Assembly: GCA_947165795.1 (NCBI GenBank)
Contig: CAMVBP010000095.1
Coordinates: forward strand, 1-7,578
Source of the DNA: an uncultured Treponema sp.
GTDB taxonomy: Bacteria > Spirochaetota > Spirochaetia > Treponematales > Treponemataceae
Length of the DNA: 7,578 nucleotides
Direction: 5' to 3'
A program made the translations under genes and the position numbers. The number at the start of each line of letters is the position of its first letter. Positions within the stretch are counted from its first letter, which is position 1. A model generated the notes under the pieces. That model was not told where the DNA came from and ran no database searches. It saw nothing but the letters and a program-made list of their open reading frames with translations. Below are positions 7,343 to 7,578 of the stretch, piece after piece.

Positions 7343-7347
7343 GGAGG
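7343..7347 (+). promoter_or_regulatory. Shine-Dalgarno of the phosphoribosyltransferase gene
   Basis: GGAGG lies 4 nt before the ATG at 7352, a strong but close-set site. It supports MIKEFLPYETVRN as the N-terminus. The frame is open back to 7241, but a longer start would translate the palindrome array. Confidence 0.65.
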
Positions 7348-7351
7348 AAGA

Positions 7352-7578
7352 ATGATTAAAGAGTTTTTGCCTTATGAGACTGTTAGAAATGATGCTTTAA
7401 AGCTCGCTCATAAAATTTATAAAGACGGATTTATTCCTGATGTTATTTACTGTTCACTTCGCGGCGGTGCTTATATGGCAAACGTTATAAGTGAATATTT
7501 TAAAATAATTTCTAAGGTTGAAAAATTTCATCCTGTTTTATATGCCTGAGTTTTTTCCCGTGCATATTCAGATGTTTC
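7352..7578 (+). pseudogene. Phosphoribosyltransferase-family gene, interrupted by in-frame TGA and cut by window end
   Basis: The 65 codons before the TGA at 7547-7549 encode MIKEFLPYETVRNDALKLAHKIYKDGFIPDV and onward. The segment PDVIYCSLRGGAYMANVISEYF (residues 29-50) is the type I phosphoribosyltransferase core strand plus the R-G-G pyrophosphate loop, as in hypoxanthine/xanthine (Gpt/Hpt-like) enzymes that join purine bases to PRPP. The PRPP-binding motif (VDDxxDTG) would lie beyond the window. A 65-aa product would be non-functional. Reading through the TGA in the same frame gives VFSRAYSDV, which looks like the expected continuation, so this is a nonsense interruption and not a frameshift. 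It could be a true pseudogene, a sequencing or assembly error, or recoding. Other genes here end in TGA, so TGA is a normal stop. Purine specificity is inferred. It follows clpC by 114 nt and probably has its own promoter. Confidence 0.6.

Noticed and set aside
7241..7351. N-terminal extension of the phosphoribosyltransferase from a TTG at 7241 or ATGs at 7262 and 7274
   Set aside because: The frame is open, but the extra residues translate the palindrome array and do not look like family sequence. A GGAGG sits right before the ATG at 7352.
7238..7351. Purine riboswitch before the phosphoribosyltransferase gene
   Set aside because: None of the conserved purine-aptamer core sequences (such as the TTTCTACC-type segment) or its three-way junction could be found.

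Overview
The window is an AT-rich bacterial segment. It looks like Spirochaetota, most likely a Treponema-type host-associated spirochete. That call rests on the pairing of a lipoprotein-sorting (Lol-type) ABC exporter with an McsA/McsB/ClpC module, on codon use dominated by A/T third positions, and on the general look of the proteins. It was made from memory of the families, without a database search. TGA ends three of the genes normally (lolC, lolD, lolE), so the standard bacterial code applies.

Region 1 (13-3282) is a complete lolC-lolD-lolE-like set: a 434-aa permease, a 223-aa ATPase and a second 434-aa permease, joined by 8-nt and 4-nt overlaps. Together they should form an inner-membrane machine that extracts lipoproteins for delivery to the outer membrane. 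Region 2 (3282-7237) follows with a 1-nt overlap and holds a short McsA (one zinc finger plus a UVR motif), an McsB-family guanidino-kinase homologue and a full-length ClpC (864 aa, two AAA+ domains, ClpP-docking VGF loop). These three also overlap, by 29 and 20 nt. All six genes therefore read as one translationally coupled unit. Its promoter must lie before the window, because only 12 nt precede the first start. No ctsR is present, unlike the Firmicute ctsR-mcsA-mcsB-clpC operon.

Region 3 (7238-7351) is a 114-nt intergenic stretch. It holds a possible extended -10 promoter and a dense run of four palindromes, partly GC-rich and unlike its surroundings. Region 4 (7352 to the window end) is the start of a phosphoribosyltransferase-family gene with an in-frame TGA at codon 66. 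Recognisable family sequence resumes in the same frame after the stop.

The most interesting point is that the McsB homologue has lost catalytic hallmarks of protein-arginine kinases. The NEEDHxR glutamates, the CPTN cysteine motif, the RGxxGEG loop and the C-terminal RDxxRA phosphoarginine pocket are all changed. Several nucleotide-binding arginines remain, and ClpC keeps both N-domain glutamates that bind phosphoarginine in Bacillus. This suggests a pseudokinase or adaptor-type McsB feeding ClpC-ClpP, co-expressed with lipoprotein export.
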